Shown here: piece by piece, positions 9,115 through 18,425 of the stretch
Numbering within the stretch: the stretch's first letter is position 1
Layout: each line of letters begins with the position of its first letter
Assembly (NCBI RefSeq): GCF_900109565.1
Contig: NZ_FNZZ01000002.1
Location: forward strand, 310,001-374,000
DNA from: Sphingomonas palmae
GTDB taxonomy: Bacteria; Pseudomonadota; Alphaproteobacteria; Sphingomonadales; Sphingomonadaceae
Length of the DNA: 64,000 nt
Reading direction: 5' to 3'
Translations under genes and position numbers: made by a program
The notes under the pieces: model-generated
Told to the model about the DNA's origin: nothing
Databases searched by the model: none
Seen by the model: only the letters and a program-made list of their open reading frames with translations

Positions 9115-9507
9115 ATGACCGTCGACGCCACCCAACCCTACGACGACAACAACATCTTCGCGCGCCTGCTGCGTGACGAGATCCCCTCGACGCGCGTGTA
9201 CGAGGACGATTACGCGGTCGTGTTCCGTGACATCGCACCCTGGGCGCCGACCCACCTGCTCGCGATCCCGCGTGGGGCCTACGTCAGCTGGGACGATTTC
9301 AGCGAACGCGCATCGGATGCGGAGATCGCCGGCTTCACCCGCGCGATCGGCCGCGTCGCGCGTGACGCCGGGCTGGTCGCCGGCGGCTATCGCCTGATCG
9401 CCAACATCGGCGGCGACGCGCACGCCGAGGTGCCGCACCTCCACGTCCACATCCTCGCCGGTCGCGCGCTCGGACCGATGCTGGTATCGAACGACAGCCG
9501 AAGCTAG
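9115..9507 (+). CDS. HIT family protein (histidine triad nucleotide-binding)
   Basis: 130-residue purine-nucleoside phosphoramidase/HINT-like hydrolase. The histidine triad HLHVHIL is at about 109-115, and the N-terminal (N)IFARLLRDEIPSTRVYEDD and the HLLAIPR strand match HinT/HIT proteins. Probably hydrolyses aminoacyl-AMP or AMP-phosphoramidates in the cytosol. It follows hisE by 16 bases, an arrangement common in sphingomonads, and is probably the last gene of the his transcript. Confidence 0.92.
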   Translation: MTVDATQPYDDNNIFARLLRDEIPSTRVYEDDYAVVFRDIAPWAPTHLLAIPRGAYVSWDDFSERASDAEIAGFTRAIGRVARDAGLVAGGYRLIANIGGDAHAEVPHLHVHILAGRALGPMLVSNDSRS

Positions 9508-9618
9508 TAACAACGGCTACTAACTCGGCCTTGCTTGTCATCGGGCCTACTTGTCACCGCGGGAGAGGTCGCTAGGCTCCCCGCTTTCGCATACCCGCCG
9601 GGAGGGGGCATTTTCTTG

Positions 9619-11172
9619 ATGTTTTTCGAACGCATGAAACCATTGGACGCCATCCTGGCGACCGCGGAGGAGAAGTCGCTCCACCGCTCGCTCGGCTGGT
9701 TCCAGCTGATGCTGTTCGGCATCGGATGCGTCATCGGCGGCGGCATCTTCGTGCTGACCGCGGTCGGCGCGCAGAAGGCAGGACCCGGCCTGATGCTCGC
9801 CTTCGCGATCGCGGGCGCGATCTGCATCGTCGCCGCACTCTGCTACGCCGAGATCGCGGCGATGATCCCGGTCGCGGGCAGCGCCTATACTTATAGCTAC
9901 ACCACCATCGGCGAGACGATCGCGTGGACGGTCGGCTGGGCGCTGATCCTCGAATATGCGGTCGCGGCGAGCGCGGTGGCGGTCAGCTGGTCGGGCTATT
10001 TCAACGGCACGATCCTGCAGCAATTCCTCGGCATCCACCTGCCCGCTTGGGCGAGCGCGGGTCCGCTGGCGCTGGGTGGCGCGCCCGGCGGCTTCGTCAA
10101 TCTGCCCGCCGTCTTCATCTCGCTGCTGATGACCTGGCTGCTGATGGTAGGCACGTCGGAGAGCGCGAAGGTCAACGCGATCCTGGTCGCGATCAAGGTC
10201 GTCGCGCTGGTGATCTTCTGCACACTCACCCTGCCCAAGATCGATACCGCCAACTACAGCCCGTTCCTGCCCGCGGGCGTGTTCGGCGGGCTCGGCACCG
10301 GCGTCGGTGCGGTCGGCGCGGCGGCGACGATCTTCTTCGCCTATGTCGGCTTCGATGCGGTCTCGACTGCGGCGGAGGAAACCAAGAACCCGCAGCGCAA
10401 CGTGCCCATCGGTCTGATCGGGTCGCTGCTGATCTGCACCATCTTCTACATCGTCGTGTCGGCAGGCGCGATCGGCGCGATCGGCGGACAGCCGGTGATG
10501 AACGCGCTGACCGGCATGCCGCTCGAGGCGGGGTCGCCCGAACTCGCGCGCCAGTGCGCGCTGCCGCAGTACCGTGACGCGCTCGTCTGCTCGAACGAGG
10601 CGCTGGCGCACGTGCTGCGCGTGGTCGGCTTCGGCAAGATCGGCAACCTGCTCGGCATCGCGGCGAACATCGCGCTACCCTCGGTCATCCTCATCCTGCT
10701 GTTCGGTCAGACACGCATCTTCTTCGTGATGAGCCGCGACGGCCTGCTGCCCGAGGCGCTCAGCCGCGTGCACCCGAAGTGGAAGACGCCATATATCGTG
10801 ACCGCGCTGACCGGCATCGCGGTCGCGATCGCCGCCGCCTTCCTGCCGGTCGGTCAGCTCGCCGATTGGGCCAATGCGGGTACGCTCTACGCATTCATGA
10901 TGGTCGCGATCAACGTGATGCTGCTGCGCCGCCAGCAGCCGAACGCCAAGCGCTCGTTCCGCACGCCCGCGCTCTGGCTGGTCGGGCCGCTGACGATTGC
11001 GGGGTGTATCTTCCTGTTCGTCAACCTGCCGTGGCAGGCGATGCTGGTGTTCTTCGTCTGGGGCGCGATCGGCCTCGCCGTCTATTACGCCTACAGCCGC
11101 AAGACGAGCCACCTGGGCCAAGGCCGCGTCGTCAATCCCGACCTCGACGGCGACCTGACCGGCGTCCACTGA
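9619..11172 (+). CDS. APC-family amino acid permease (cationic amino acid transporter type)
   Basis: Inner-membrane secondary transporter, 517 residues with about 12-13 hydrophobic segments. I use the ATG reading MFFERMKPLDAIL because a strong GGAGGGGG ribosome-binding site ends about 10 bases before it; an upstream in-frame GTG adds an unsupported extension. Conserved first-helix motif GIGCVIGGGIFVLTA near 35-50 and the FAYVGFDAVSTAAEET motif in the middle are typical of the YfnA/CAT branch. The substrate is likely an amino acid, but which one is not visible. It is followed by a clear terminator hairpin. Confidence 0.9.
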   Translation: MFFERMKPLDAILATAEEKSLHRSLGWFQLMLFGIGCVIGGGIFVLTAVGAQKAGPGLMLAFAIAGAICIVAALCYAEIAAMIPVAGSAYTYSYTTIGETIAWTVGWALILEYAVAASAVAVSWSGYFNGTILQQFLGIHLPAWASAGPLALGGAPGGFVNLPAVFISLLMTWLLMVGTSESAKVNAILVAIKVVALVIFCTLTLPKIDTANYSPFLPAGVFGGLGTGVGAVGAAATIFFAYVGFDAVSTAAEETKNPQRNVPIGLIGSLLICTIFYIVVSAGAIGAIGGQPVMNALTGMPLEAGSPELARQCALPQYRDALVCSNEALAHVLRVVGFGKIGNLLGIAANIALPSVILILLFGQTRIFFVMSRDGLLPEALSRVHPKWKTPYIVTALTGIAVAIAAAFLPVGQLADWANAGTLYAFMMVAINVMLLRRQQPNAKRSFRTPALWLVGPLTIAGCIFLFVNLPWQAMLVFFVWGAIGLAVYYAYSRKTSHLGQGRVVNPDLDGDLTGVH

Positions 11173-11195
11173 TCGGAACAGCACCACTTAAGAAT

Positions 11196-11232
11196 GGGCC
11201 GGGGGAGCGATCCTCCGGCCCGTTTCATTTTA
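11196..11232 (+). terminator. Rho-independent terminator after the permease
   Basis: Ten-base-pair GC-rich stem (gggccggggg / cctccggccc, one G-U pair) with loop agcgat, followed directly by a T-rich run (gtttcatttta). It lies 24 bases after the permease stop codon and separates it from lemA. Confidence 0.8.
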
Positions 11233-11312
11233 CGTACCTCACCGTTTGCCCTTCGCGCGCGCCTTCACGTGTCCTATATGGCTGACACAGACCTAGGGAG
11301 TGAGCCGAGACG

Positions 11313-11900
11313 ATGACCAACCGTGCCGTTGCCGCCGCGCTGATGGCGCTTCCGCTCGCCGCGTGCGGGCTCAACAGCGTTCCGACCGCGGAGGAGACCG
11401 CGAAGACGCGATGGGCCGACGTCCAGAACCAGTATCAGCGCCGCGCCGACCTGATTCCCAACCTCGTCTCGACGGTGAAGGGTTATGCCAAGCAGGAATC
11501 GGACGTGCTCACCCGCGTGACCGAGGCCCGCGCGAACGCCGGACGTGTGCAGCTGTCGGCCGACGACCTGAAGGATCCCGCCAAGGTGCAGCAATATGCC
11601 AACGCGCAGAATGGCCTGAGCGTCGCGCTGACCCAGCTGCGTCCGTTGCAGGAAGCCTACCCGGACCTGAAGAGCAACGCCAATTTCATGGCGCTGCAAT
11701 CGCAGCTCGAGGGCACGGAGAACCGCATTGCGATCGCGCGGCGCGACTACAATTCGGCGGTACAGGATTACAATACGCGCATCCGCACCTTCCCCGACGC
11801 GGTCGGCGCCAAGATTTTCTACGGTGCGAAGCCGATGGTGCCGTTCCAGGCGACCACGCCCAATGCGCAGACCGCGCCGACGGTGAACTTCGGCGCCTGA
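11313..11900 (+). CDS. LemA family lipoprotein
   Basis: 195 residues. N-terminal lipoprotein signal with lipobox LAAC at about 15-18, so probably anchored to the membrane in the periplasm. The LemA core follows: WADVQNQYQRRADLIPNLVSTVKGYAKQE, EARANA, and the late RIAIARRDYNSAVQDYNTRIRTFP motif, in a long helical bundle. Function of LemA is unsettled. It is the first gene of a three-gene group with two TPM-domain proteins, a widespread arrangement suggesting a shared envelope role. Confidence 0.93.
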   Translation: MTNRAVAAALMALPLAACGLNSVPTAEETAKTRWADVQNQYQRRADLIPNLVSTVKGYAKQESDVLTRVTEARANAGRVQLSADDLKDPAKVQQYANAQNGLSVALTQLRPLQEAYPDLKSNANFMALQSQLEGTENRIAIARRDYNSAVQDYNTRIRTFPDAVGAKIFYGAKPMVPFQATTPNAQTAPTVNFGA

Positions 11901-11910
11901 GCCGCCAAAC

Positions 11911-12789
11911 GTGACCTTGCCTCCCGTGTCGCGGCTGATCCGCTCGATCCTCGCGCTGCTGCTGGTCGCGTTCGCGCTGCCGGCGGCGGCGCAGACGTTT
12001 CCCAAGCTGACCGGCCGCGTCGTCGATGATGCGCACCTGCTCTCGCCCGAACAGGTGCAGCAGCTGACGCAGCTGAGCGCGAGTGTCGAACAAGCCTCGA
12101 CGCGGCAGCTGGTGGTGGCGACGATCCCCGACCTGCAAGGCTACCCAATTGAGGATTACGGCTACCGCTTGGGTCGCGCCTGGGGTCTGGGCCAGAAGGA
12201 CGCGAACAACGGCGTGATCCTGCTGGTCGCGCCCAGGGAGCGCAAGGTCAGGATCGAGGTCGGTTACGGGCTGGAGCCGATCGTTACCGACGCGCTGTCC
12301 AGCGTCATCATCAACCAGACGATTCTGCCGCGTTTCCGCGACGGCGACATGGCCGGCGGCATCGTCGCTGGCGCGAACGCGATTGCGGAGCAGCTGAAAC
12401 TGCCGCTCGAAGCCGCGGAGCAGCGTGCCAAAGCGGCGGGCGCCAAGCGTTCGCAAGCCAGCGGCAGCGACCGCGGCGGCCTGATCGCGGTTTTCTGGAT
12501 CATGGTGGTGCTGTTCTTTGTCGTGCCGCTGATCTTCCGCCGCGCGGGCGGCCGGCGCTTTGACGACGATGACGACGACGATCATGGCAGTGGTGACGGC
12601 GGCGGTGGCCGGCGTCGTCGCAGCGGCGGCTTCGTGCCGCCGGTCGTGATCTGGGGCCCGGGCATGGGCGGCGGCTGGGGCGGTGGCGGCGGCAGCGGCG
12701 GTGGGTTCGGTGGCTTTGGCGGCGGCGGTGGCGGCTTCGGTGGCGGCGGCGGATCGTTCGGCGGCGGCGGCGCGAGCGGGGGATGGTAA
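11911..12789 (+). CDS. TPM-domain (YgcG-like) secreted/membrane protein with Gly-rich tail
   Basis: 292 residues from a GTG start 10 bases after lemA. Signal peptide (about 1-28, ending in AAAQ), a TPM domain at roughly 30-160 (VVDDAHLLSPEQVQQL, TPM-typical GLGQKDANNGVILLVAPRERKVRIEVGYGLE), a transmembrane helix near 190-206 (LIAVFWIMVVLFFVVPLIF), a basic/acidic linker with a run of Asp, and an 80-residue tail made almost only of Gly, Ser and Phe. TPM domains bind Ca2+ in plants; the bacterial role is unclear. The stop overlaps the next start (TAATG). Confidence 0.9.
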   Translation: MTLPPVSRLIRSILALLLVAFALPAAAQTFPKLTGRVVDDAHLLSPEQVQQLTQLSASVEQASTRQLVVATIPDLQGYPIEDYGYRLGRAWGLGQKDANNGVILLVAPRERKVRIEVGYGLEPIVTDALSSVIINQTILPRFRDGDMAGGIVAGANAIAEQLKLPLEAAEQRAKAAGAKRSQASGSDRGGLIAVFWIMVVLFFVVPLIFRRAGGRRFDDDDDDDHGSGDGGGGRRRRSGGFVPPVVIWGPGMGGGWGGGGGSGGGFGGFGGGGGGFGGGGGSFGGGGASGGW

Positions 12790-13451
12790 TGGCGACCTTT
12801 TCCGACAGCGAGCGCGACGCGATCGCCGCCGCAGTCACCGCAGCGGAGGCGACCACCGACGGCGAAATCGTGACGATCGTCGCGCAGCAGTCCGACGCCT
12901 ATCACGACGTCGCACTCCACTACGCGCTCGCCGCCGTCCTCGCGGTCACCGCACTCGGTGCGATCAAGCCCGACTGGCTCACCCCGTTCGACAATGGCTG
13001 GGAGCATGAGCCGAGCATCCACGGCATGTTGTTCACGCTGCTGATCGCGCAGGCAGTCGCGTTCCTTCTTGTTCGGCTGCTGCTCGCCTATCGCCCGCTC
13101 CGGCTCGCGCTCACTCCTTCGGCGACCAAGGCACGCCGTGTTCGTCGTCGCGCGCTGAAAGCATTCCGCGTCGGCACCGAACGTCGCACCGCCGGGCACG
13201 AGGGCGTGCTGCTCTATCTCTCGCTTGTAGAACACCGTGCCGAGATCGTCGCCGACGCCGCCGTCCACGCCCGCGTCGCGCCAGAGCGCTGGGGCAAGGC
13301 GATGGCGACGCTCGTGTCCGCGATCCGCGCGGGCCGCACCGCCGAAGGGCTCGCCAGCGCAGTCACCGCGATCGGCGTCGTGCTGGCCGAGGTGCTGCCC
13401 AAGACCGACGACAATCCCAACGAACTACCCGACCGGATGATCGAGCTATGA
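12789..13451 (+). CDS. TPM-domain membrane protein
   Basis: 220 residues. The N-terminal TPM part (FSDSERDAIAAAVTAAEATTDGEIVTIVAQQSD) is followed by two transmembrane helices (about 43-60 and 80-100) and then a C-terminal half (HEGVLLYLSLVEHRAEIVADAAVHARV) that matches the second half of the TPM fold, so the membrane hairpin is inserted within the domain. Start chosen at the ATG overlapping the previous stop (TAATG). The stop overlaps the Nudix gene start (ATGA). Same putative envelope complex as LemA and the preceding TPM protein. Confidence 0.88.
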   Translation: MATFSDSERDAIAAAVTAAEATTDGEIVTIVAQQSDAYHDVALHYALAAVLAVTALGAIKPDWLTPFDNGWEHEPSIHGMLFTLLIAQAVAFLLVRLLLAYRPLRLALTPSATKARRVRRRALKAFRVGTERRTAGHEGVLLYLSLVEHRAEIVADAAVHARVAPERWGKAMATLVSAIRAGRTAEGLASAVTAIGVVLAEVLPKTDDNPNELPDRMIEL

Positions 13452-13978
13452 GCGTCGAGGATGCCGACAAACCCGTCGAGGTAATGTGGGAAGGCCGCTT
13501 CATCCGCGCGGTGCGCCGCGGACGGTGGGAATATGTCGGCCGCCGCGGCGGGATCGAGGCGGCGGTAATCTACGCCGAGACTCCTGCGGGCGAAGTGATC
13601 CTGGTCGAGCAATACCGCGTGCCGCTCGGCCGCCGCAGCCTCGAACTACCCGCGGGCCTCGTCGGCGACGACGCGCAAAGCGAAGATGTGGCGAGCGCCG
13701 CCGCGCGCGAGCTGGAGGAAGAAACCGGCTACCGCGCCGGACGCATCGAGGAACTCGGCTTCTTCTACGCCTCCCCCGGCATGACCAGCGAAGGCTTCAC
13801 GCTGGTGCGCGCACACGACGTGGAGAAGGTCGGCGACGGCGGCGGCGACGCGCAGGAAAATATCGAGGTCATCCTGGTCCCGCGTGCCGACCTGCCCGCC
13901 TTCGTTGCCGCAAAACGCACGGCCGGCGTCGCGATCGACGTCAAGATGCTGCTGCTACTCGGCGAGGCGTTGCTGTAG
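13448..13978 (+). CDS. Nudix hydrolase (ADP-ribose pyrophosphatase type)
   Basis: 176 residues. A perfect Nudix box (G-x5-E-x7-REL-x-EE-x-GY) runs through GDDAQSE and ends in RELEEETGY, and is preceded by LELPAGLV as in ADP-ribose pyrophosphatases. The N-terminal WEYVGRRGGIEAAVIYA and VEQYRVPLGRRSLELPAG segments also fit that group; likely reaction is hydrolysis of ADP-ribose or a similar nucleoside diphosphate sugar to AMP plus phosphosugar. Coupled to the TPM gene by a 4-base overlap. Converges with the minus-strand PH-like gene. Confidence 0.92.
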   Translation: MSVEDADKPVEVMWEGRFIRAVRRGRWEYVGRRGGIEAAVIYAETPAGEVILVEQYRVPLGRRSLELPAGLVGDDAQSEDVASAAARELEEETGYRAGRIEELGFFYASPGMTSEGFTLVRAHDVEKVGDGGGDAQENIEVILVPRADLPAFVAAKRTAGVAIDVKMLLLLGEALL

Positions 13979-13987
13979 CGACGGGCT

Positions 13988-14539
13988 CTACTCGCGCGCG
14001 ACCAACACCATCTCGAACACGCGATCGGCGTCCTCCAGCAGCAGGAACTGCGGGATAGGATCCAGCGACGGCACCCAGTAGCTGACGCCCGACCGGCCGA
14101 AGCCGAACAGCGGGGTAGCAGCACCGAAGCGGATCGTCCCACGAGCGCCCAGCTCGGTCGTCACATGTACGTCGCCGACCGCGTGCAGGTCGACGATCGT
14201 GCGCACGCCGAACGGCTCCGCGCGCTCGATCGCCGCGCGTCGCCCGGTCAGGACATACCGCGTCCGGCCGCGTAGCCAAGCGTCGACGAAGAAGCGTCCG
14301 ACAAAGAAAAACAGCCCGATCAGCAGGAAGAGGAGGCCGAACAGTCGGAACGGCAACGGTGCACCGTCGCTATGACCCACGCCGATGTTCCAGAAGATGA
14401 CGAAGCCGAGCCAGACCATGCTGAACGGCACCAGCATCAGGTCCCGCCGCGTCAGCCGCAACCCGCGCGCGGGCGCACCCTGCCACACGATCCGCTCGCC
14501 CGGCGCCAGTCTGGGCCAGGGCGTCGCGGACAGCGTCAC
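13988..14539 (-). CDS. PH-domain-like membrane protein, hypothetical
   Basis: 183 residues from a GTG that overlaps the stop of the NDUFS4-like gene (GTGA); the frame is open further upstream but that part lies over other genes. N-terminal GERIVWQGAPARG, two adjacent transmembrane helices (about 35-50 and 62-82), then a soluble part with RTRYVLTGRRAAIERAEPFGVRTIVDLHAVGDVHV, which resembles bacterial PH-like (bPH) domains of membrane proteins. No known function. Its coupling with an electron-transport-chain subunit gene may be accidental. Confidence 0.7.
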   Translation of the reverse strand: MTLSATPWPRLAPGERIVWQGAPARGLRLTRRDLMLVPFSMVWLGFVIFWNIGVGHSDGAPLPFRLFGLLFLLIGLFFFVGRFFVDAWLRGRTRYVLTGRRAAIERAEPFGVRTIVDLHAVGDVHVTTELGARGTIRFGAATPLFGFGRSGVSYWVPSLDPIPQFLLLEDADRVFEMVLVARE

Positions 14540-14817
14540 CGGAAATTGTCGGCGTAGCTCTGCAGCTTGAGCTTCTTGGTCGGTGTCGGGATCACCGTAT
14601 AGGCGAGCCCCTGATCCTCGGCGTAGGCGACCGCGGCGTCGCACGACGGAAAGCTCAGCTTCACCTGATCGCGCACGTCGCCGCTGCCGGCCCATCCGGT
14701 CAGCGGGTCGGCACGCTTGGGCTCGGTCGGCTCGAACTCCAGCACCCAGTGATCGGTCGCGAACCGACCCGACTGCATGGCGTTCTTCGGGCGCTGATAG
14801 ATGCGGGCGTTGGCCAT
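14536..14817 (-). CDS. NDUFS4-like ETC complex I accessory subunit
   Basis: 93 residues matching the alphaproteobacterial homologue of the 18-kDa (NDUFS4/AQDQ) accessory subunit of NADH:ubiquinone oxidoreductase. Typical features are MANARIYQRPKNAMQSG at the start, WVLEFEP and the WAGSGD segment, followed by an alternating strand/helix part (QVKLSFPSCDAAVAYAEDQGLAYTV) and a C-terminal SYADNFR. It would sit on the peripheral arm of complex I. Such genes are usually separate from the nuo operon, as here. Start at the ATG; the longer frame upstream overlaps hrpB sequence. Confidence 0.88.
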   Translation of the reverse strand: MANARIYQRPKNAMQSGRFATDHWVLEFEPTEPKRADPLTGWAGSGDVRDQVKLSFPSCDAAVAYAEDQGLAYTVIPTPTKKLKLQSYADNFR

Positions 14818-14858
14818 TAGCAAAACTCTCGAACCGGTCTCGTATGTTGCCAGATGCT

Positions 14859-17297
14859 CTAGCGCGCGCCGGCGTTCCGCGCATCCGCCTTTTTGGTCCT
14901 GAGCGTCGCGGTCGCTGCGGCCGGATCGTCGGGCCAGGGATGCTTGGGATAACGCCCGCGCATCTCCTTCGCCACCGCCACCCACGATCCGCGCCAGAAA
15001 CCGGGCAGATCGCGCGTCGTCTGGATCGGGCGCCCCGCGGGCGAGGTGAGCGACAGCACCAGCGGCACGCAGGCCTCACCGACGACCGGGTGCTCGGCCA
15101 GCCCGAACAGCGACTGCACCCGCAGCGTGACGGTCGGGCCGGCTTCAGCGGCATAGTCGATCGCGTGCGTGCTGCCCGCCGGTGTGGTGAACTCAGGCGG
15201 CGCGAGCCGGTCGATCTGGCGCTGCGCGTCCCAGCCGATCAGGTTCCGCAACGCGTCGGTGAGCGCACCCGGCGGGATCGCGTCCAATCGCCGCCGCCCC
15301 TCGACCAGCGCTGGCAACCATTCGTCCAGCCGCTCGGTCAACATCTCATCGTCGAGCGCGACCCTCGCGAACGCTGCACGCTGCCGAAGCGCGATCGCCC
15401 CCTCGCCCCACGGCAGCAGCGCGACACCATGCGCGCGCACGCCCTCGACCAGCGCGGCGGCGATCGCTTGTGGATCGGCGCGCGTATCCGGTCCCGACGA
15501 CAGCCGGATCGCCCCGAGCCGCCGCTCACGCACCGGCTGCACCGTCCCAGTGTCGGGGTCGAAGGTCGCGCTGCGTACCGTCTCGATCCGGTCGGCGAAC
15601 AGCGCCTCGACCTCGGCGAGCGTCAACGCCGCCGCCGACAGGATGCGGGCGCCCGCCGCACTCCCCTGCGTTTCCGCGACCGCGAGCCATTCCGCGCGCG
15701 CGAGCGAGGCGGTCGCGTCGAGCCGGAACCCGCGCCCGCCGACCGATGCCCAGCGCTCCCCGCTAGCATCGCGGCGGCGCGAGACGCGATCGGGAAAGCC
15801 GAGCGCCAGCGTCGCGCCGATACTCGCCTCCTGTTCAACGGCGCCCTCCGCGCGTCCGGCTGAGGTCGCCCAGCGCGCCGCGAGCTTGCGCGCGCCCTCC
15901 GACTTATGCCCACGCTCGCCGCGCCAGCGTCGTAGTCGCACCTCCAGATCGGCGTCGGGGCCGCCCAGCCCGCGCTCCTGCAACAGCACCGCGATCTCGG
16001 CCGCCAATCGCTTATCGGGCGCGGCGAGCAGCATGTGCGCGAGCCGCGGCGCCATCGGCATCGCCGCGATCCGCCGGCCGTGCGGCGTCGGGCGCCCGTC
16101 CTCACCCAGCGCGCCGAGCGTCGTCAACCGCGCACGTGCCTCGGCGATCGCAGCCTCGGGCGGCGGGTCGATCCAGCGCAGCTCGCGCGGGTCGGCGACG
16201 CCCCAGATCGCGGTGGCGAGCAGCAGCGCCGACAGGTCCGCCTCCAGGATCTCGGGCGGATCGAAGCGCGGCATCCCCGCGGTCGCCGCCTCTTCCCACA
16301 GCCGGTACGCGACGCCCGGCCCCTGCCGCGCCGCACGGCCGGCGCGCTGCGTCGCCGCCGCCTGGCTCTCGCGCTCGGTCACCAGCCGCGTCATCCCCGC
16401 CGCGCGGTCGTAGCGCGGGCGCCGCGCGAGCCCGGAATCGACCACCACGCGGATGCCGTCGAGCGTCAGGCTCGTCTCCGCGATCGATGTCGCGAGCACC
16501 AGCTTGCGTGCACCATCCGGCTCGGCGCGAATGGCAGCGCGCTGCGCCGCCGGGTCGAGGCTGCCGTGCAACCGGTGGAGGGTGAAGCCGGGCAAATCGC
16601 CGAGCGCCGTCGCGGTCCGCTCGATCTCCGCGACGCCCGGCAGGAACGCGAGCACCCCGCCCTCTTCCTCCGCCAGCGCCTGCCGGATCGCCCCGGCCAT
16701 CGCCTGCTCAATTCGCTGCTCGCCCGCGCGTCCGACGTGGCGCAGCGTCAGCGGGTAGCTCCGCCCCGCGCTCTCGATCACCGCCGCCTTGTCCATCAGC
16801 GCGGCGAAGCGCGCGCCATCGAGCGTCGCCGACATCGCCACCACGCGCAGGTCCGGCCGCAACCCGGCTTGCGCGTCGAGCGCCAGCGCCAGTCCGAAAT
16901 CACCGTCGAGGCTGCGTTCGTGCACCTCGTCGAAGAGGATCGCCGATACGCCCGACAGTTCGGGATCGGTTTGCAACCGCGCAGTCAATATGCCTTCGGT
17001 CACGACCGTCACGCGCGTCGCCGCCGACCGCTTGCTGTCGAGCCGCGTCGCGTAGCCGAAGGTGCGCCCGACCGCTTCGTCGGCCAGCGCCGCCATCCGC
17101 TCCGCCGCCGCGCGCGCGGCCAGCCGACGCGGGGAGGTGACCAGCACCTCGCCCGTGCACCAATCCTCGGCTAGCAGCGCGGGCGCGACCGCCGTCGTCT
17201 TGCCCGCCCCCGGCGGCGCCACCAAGACCGCCGATGACCGCGCGCGCAGCGCCGCGAGCAGGTCGGGCAGAACGGCGTGGATCGGCAGCGCCGTCAC
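14859..17297 (-). CDS. hrpB: ATP-dependent helicase HrpB
   Basis: DEAH-box helicase of 812 residues, the usual HrpB length. Motif I APPGAGKTT at about 25-33, motif II DEVH in LFDEVHERSLDGD, motif III SATLDG, motif VI QRAGRAARQGPG, followed by the HA2/winged-helix part and the HrpB-specific C-terminal domain. Acts on RNA or RNA-DNA hybrids in the cytosol; the biological role of HrpB is still poorly defined in most bacteria. Lies downstream of the adenosine kinase gene on the same strand (13 bases apart). Confidence 0.95.
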   Translation of the reverse strand: MTALPIHAVLPDLLAALRARSSAVLVAPPGAGKTTAVAPALLAEDWCTGEVLVTSPRRLAARAAAERMAALADEAVGRTFGYATRLDSKRSAATRVTVVTEGILTARLQTDPELSGVSAILFDEVHERSLDGDFGLALALDAQAGLRPDLRVVAMSATLDGARFAALMDKAAVIESAGRSYPLTLRHVGRAGEQRIEQAMAGAIRQALAEEEGGVLAFLPGVAEIERTATALGDLPGFTLHRLHGSLDPAAQRAAIRAEPDGARKLVLATSIAETSLTLDGIRVVVDSGLARRPRYDRAAGMTRLVTERESQAAATQRAGRAARQGPGVAYRLWEEAATAGMPRFDPPEILEADLSALLLATAIWGVADPRELRWIDPPPEAAIAEARARLTTLGALGEDGRPTPHGRRIAAMPMAPRLAHMLLAAPDKRLAAEIAVLLQERGLGGPDADLEVRLRRWRGERGHKSEGARKLAARWATSAGRAEGAVEQEASIGATLALGFPDRVSRRRDASGERWASVGGRGFRLDATASLARAEWLAVAETQGSAAGARILSAAALTLAEVEALFADRIETVRSATFDPDTGTVQPVRERRLGAIRLSSGPDTRADPQAIAAALVEGVRAHGVALLPWGEGAIALRQRAAFARVALDDEMLTERLDEWLPALVEGRRRLDAIPPGALTDALRNLIGWDAQRQIDRLAPPEFTTPAGSTHAIDYAAEAGPTVTLRVQSLFGLAEHPVVGEACVPLVLSLTSPAGRPIQTTRDLPGFWRGSWVAVAKEMRGRYPKHPWPDDPAAATATLRTKKADARNAGAR

Positions 17298-17310
17298 GGG
17301 ATTACTCCGG

Positions 17311-18306
17311 TCAGAGCGCCTTCTGCGCCAGCTCCTTCAGGTCCGCGATCGGACGCGCGCCGAAATGGCTGATGACCTCGGCCGCGCATACCGCGCCGAG
17401 CGTCAACGACTGCTCCAGCGTTTGCCCACGCGCCTGGCCGTGCAGGAAACCGGCGGCGAACAGGTCGCCCGCCCCGGTCGTGTCGACCACCGCGTCAATG
17501 GGCTGAGCCGGCACCGTCACGCGCTCGGTTCCCGCCTGCGCCAGCGCGCCGCGCTCGCTCAGCGTCACGACGACCAGCGGCACCTTGGGCGCGACCGCCG
17601 CGATCGCCGAGTCGACGTCCGCCGCCTGCGTCAGGAACACGATCTCCGCCTCGTTGGCGAACAGCACGTCGATCAGCCCCTGGTCGATCAGTTCCTGGAA
17701 CGCGTCGCGGTGGCGATCGATCACGAACTCCGCCGACAGCGTGAACGCGACCTTGCGCCCGGCCTTGCGCGCGATGTCGATGGCGGCGCGCATCGCCGCG
17801 CGCGGCTCCTCCGGGTCCCACAGGTAACCCTCGAGGTAGAGGTAGCGCGCATCCTCGATCAGCGTGGCGTCGATCGACTCCGCCGGCAGGTAGTGCGACG
17901 CGCCCAGGAACGTGTTCATCGTCCGCTGCCCGTCTGGCGTCACGAAGATCAGGCAGCGCCCGGTGGTCGGCTGCCCCGCACGCGCCGACACGTCGAAGCG
18001 AATGCCCGCGGCGTGGATGTCGTGCGCGAACACCTCGCCCAACTGGTCGTCGGCGACCTGCCCGATGAAGGCGCACTCGCTGCCCAGCGCCGCCATCCCC
18101 GCGATCGTGTTCGCGGCCGAACCGCCCGATACTTCCTGCCCCGGCCCCATCTTGGCGTAGAGCGCGTCGGCCTCCTCGGGCGAGAACATCAGCGCCATCG
18201 CGCCCTTGGTCATGCCGTTCTCGGCGACGAAGGCGTCGTCGGCGGGCGAGAGGACGTCGACGATGGCGTTGCCGATCGCGACAACATCGTAACGGGGTTC
18301 GGTCAA
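17311..18306 (-). CDS. Adenosine kinase (PfkB/ribokinase family)
   Basis: 331 residues. ATP-dependent phosphorylation of adenosine to AMP is the likely reaction, as the protein matches the alphaproteobacterial adenosine-kinase branch of PfkB proteins. It starts TEPRYDVVAIGNAIVDVL, has the first PfkB signature in GQEVSGGSAANTIAGMAALG, and the second, DTTGAGDLFAAGF, carries the catalytic Asp and anion hole. No ATG fits; a TTG with GGAG seven bases upstream gives a start exactly at the family boundary. Divergent from the EI24 gene, with 119 bases between the two starts. Confidence 0.9.
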   Translation of the reverse strand: MTEPRYDVVAIGNAIVDVLSPADDAFVAENGMTKGAMALMFSPEEADALYAKMGPGQEVSGGSAANTIAGMAALGSECAFIGQVADDQLGEVFAHDIHAAGIRFDVSARAGQPTTGRCLIFVTPDGQRTMNTFLGASHYLPAESIDATLIEDARYLYLEGYLWDPEEPRAAMRAAIDIARKAGRKVAFTLSAEFVIDRHRDAFQELIDQGLIDVLFANEAEIVFLTQAADVDSAIAAVAPKVPLVVVTLSERGALAQAGTERVTVPAQPIDAVVDTTGAGDLFAAGFLHGQARGQTLEQSLTLGAVCAAEVISHFGARPIADLKELAQKAL

Positions 18307-18425
18307 AAGGGTGCTCCAACAGGGGCGCGGGCATATCGGCCGGCGCGGATGGCGCTCGCGGTAGCCAAGCGGCCGGCACGCCGCAACCATTGACGCATAC
18401 ACCGCAGGCAGCGATCCTCGCACCC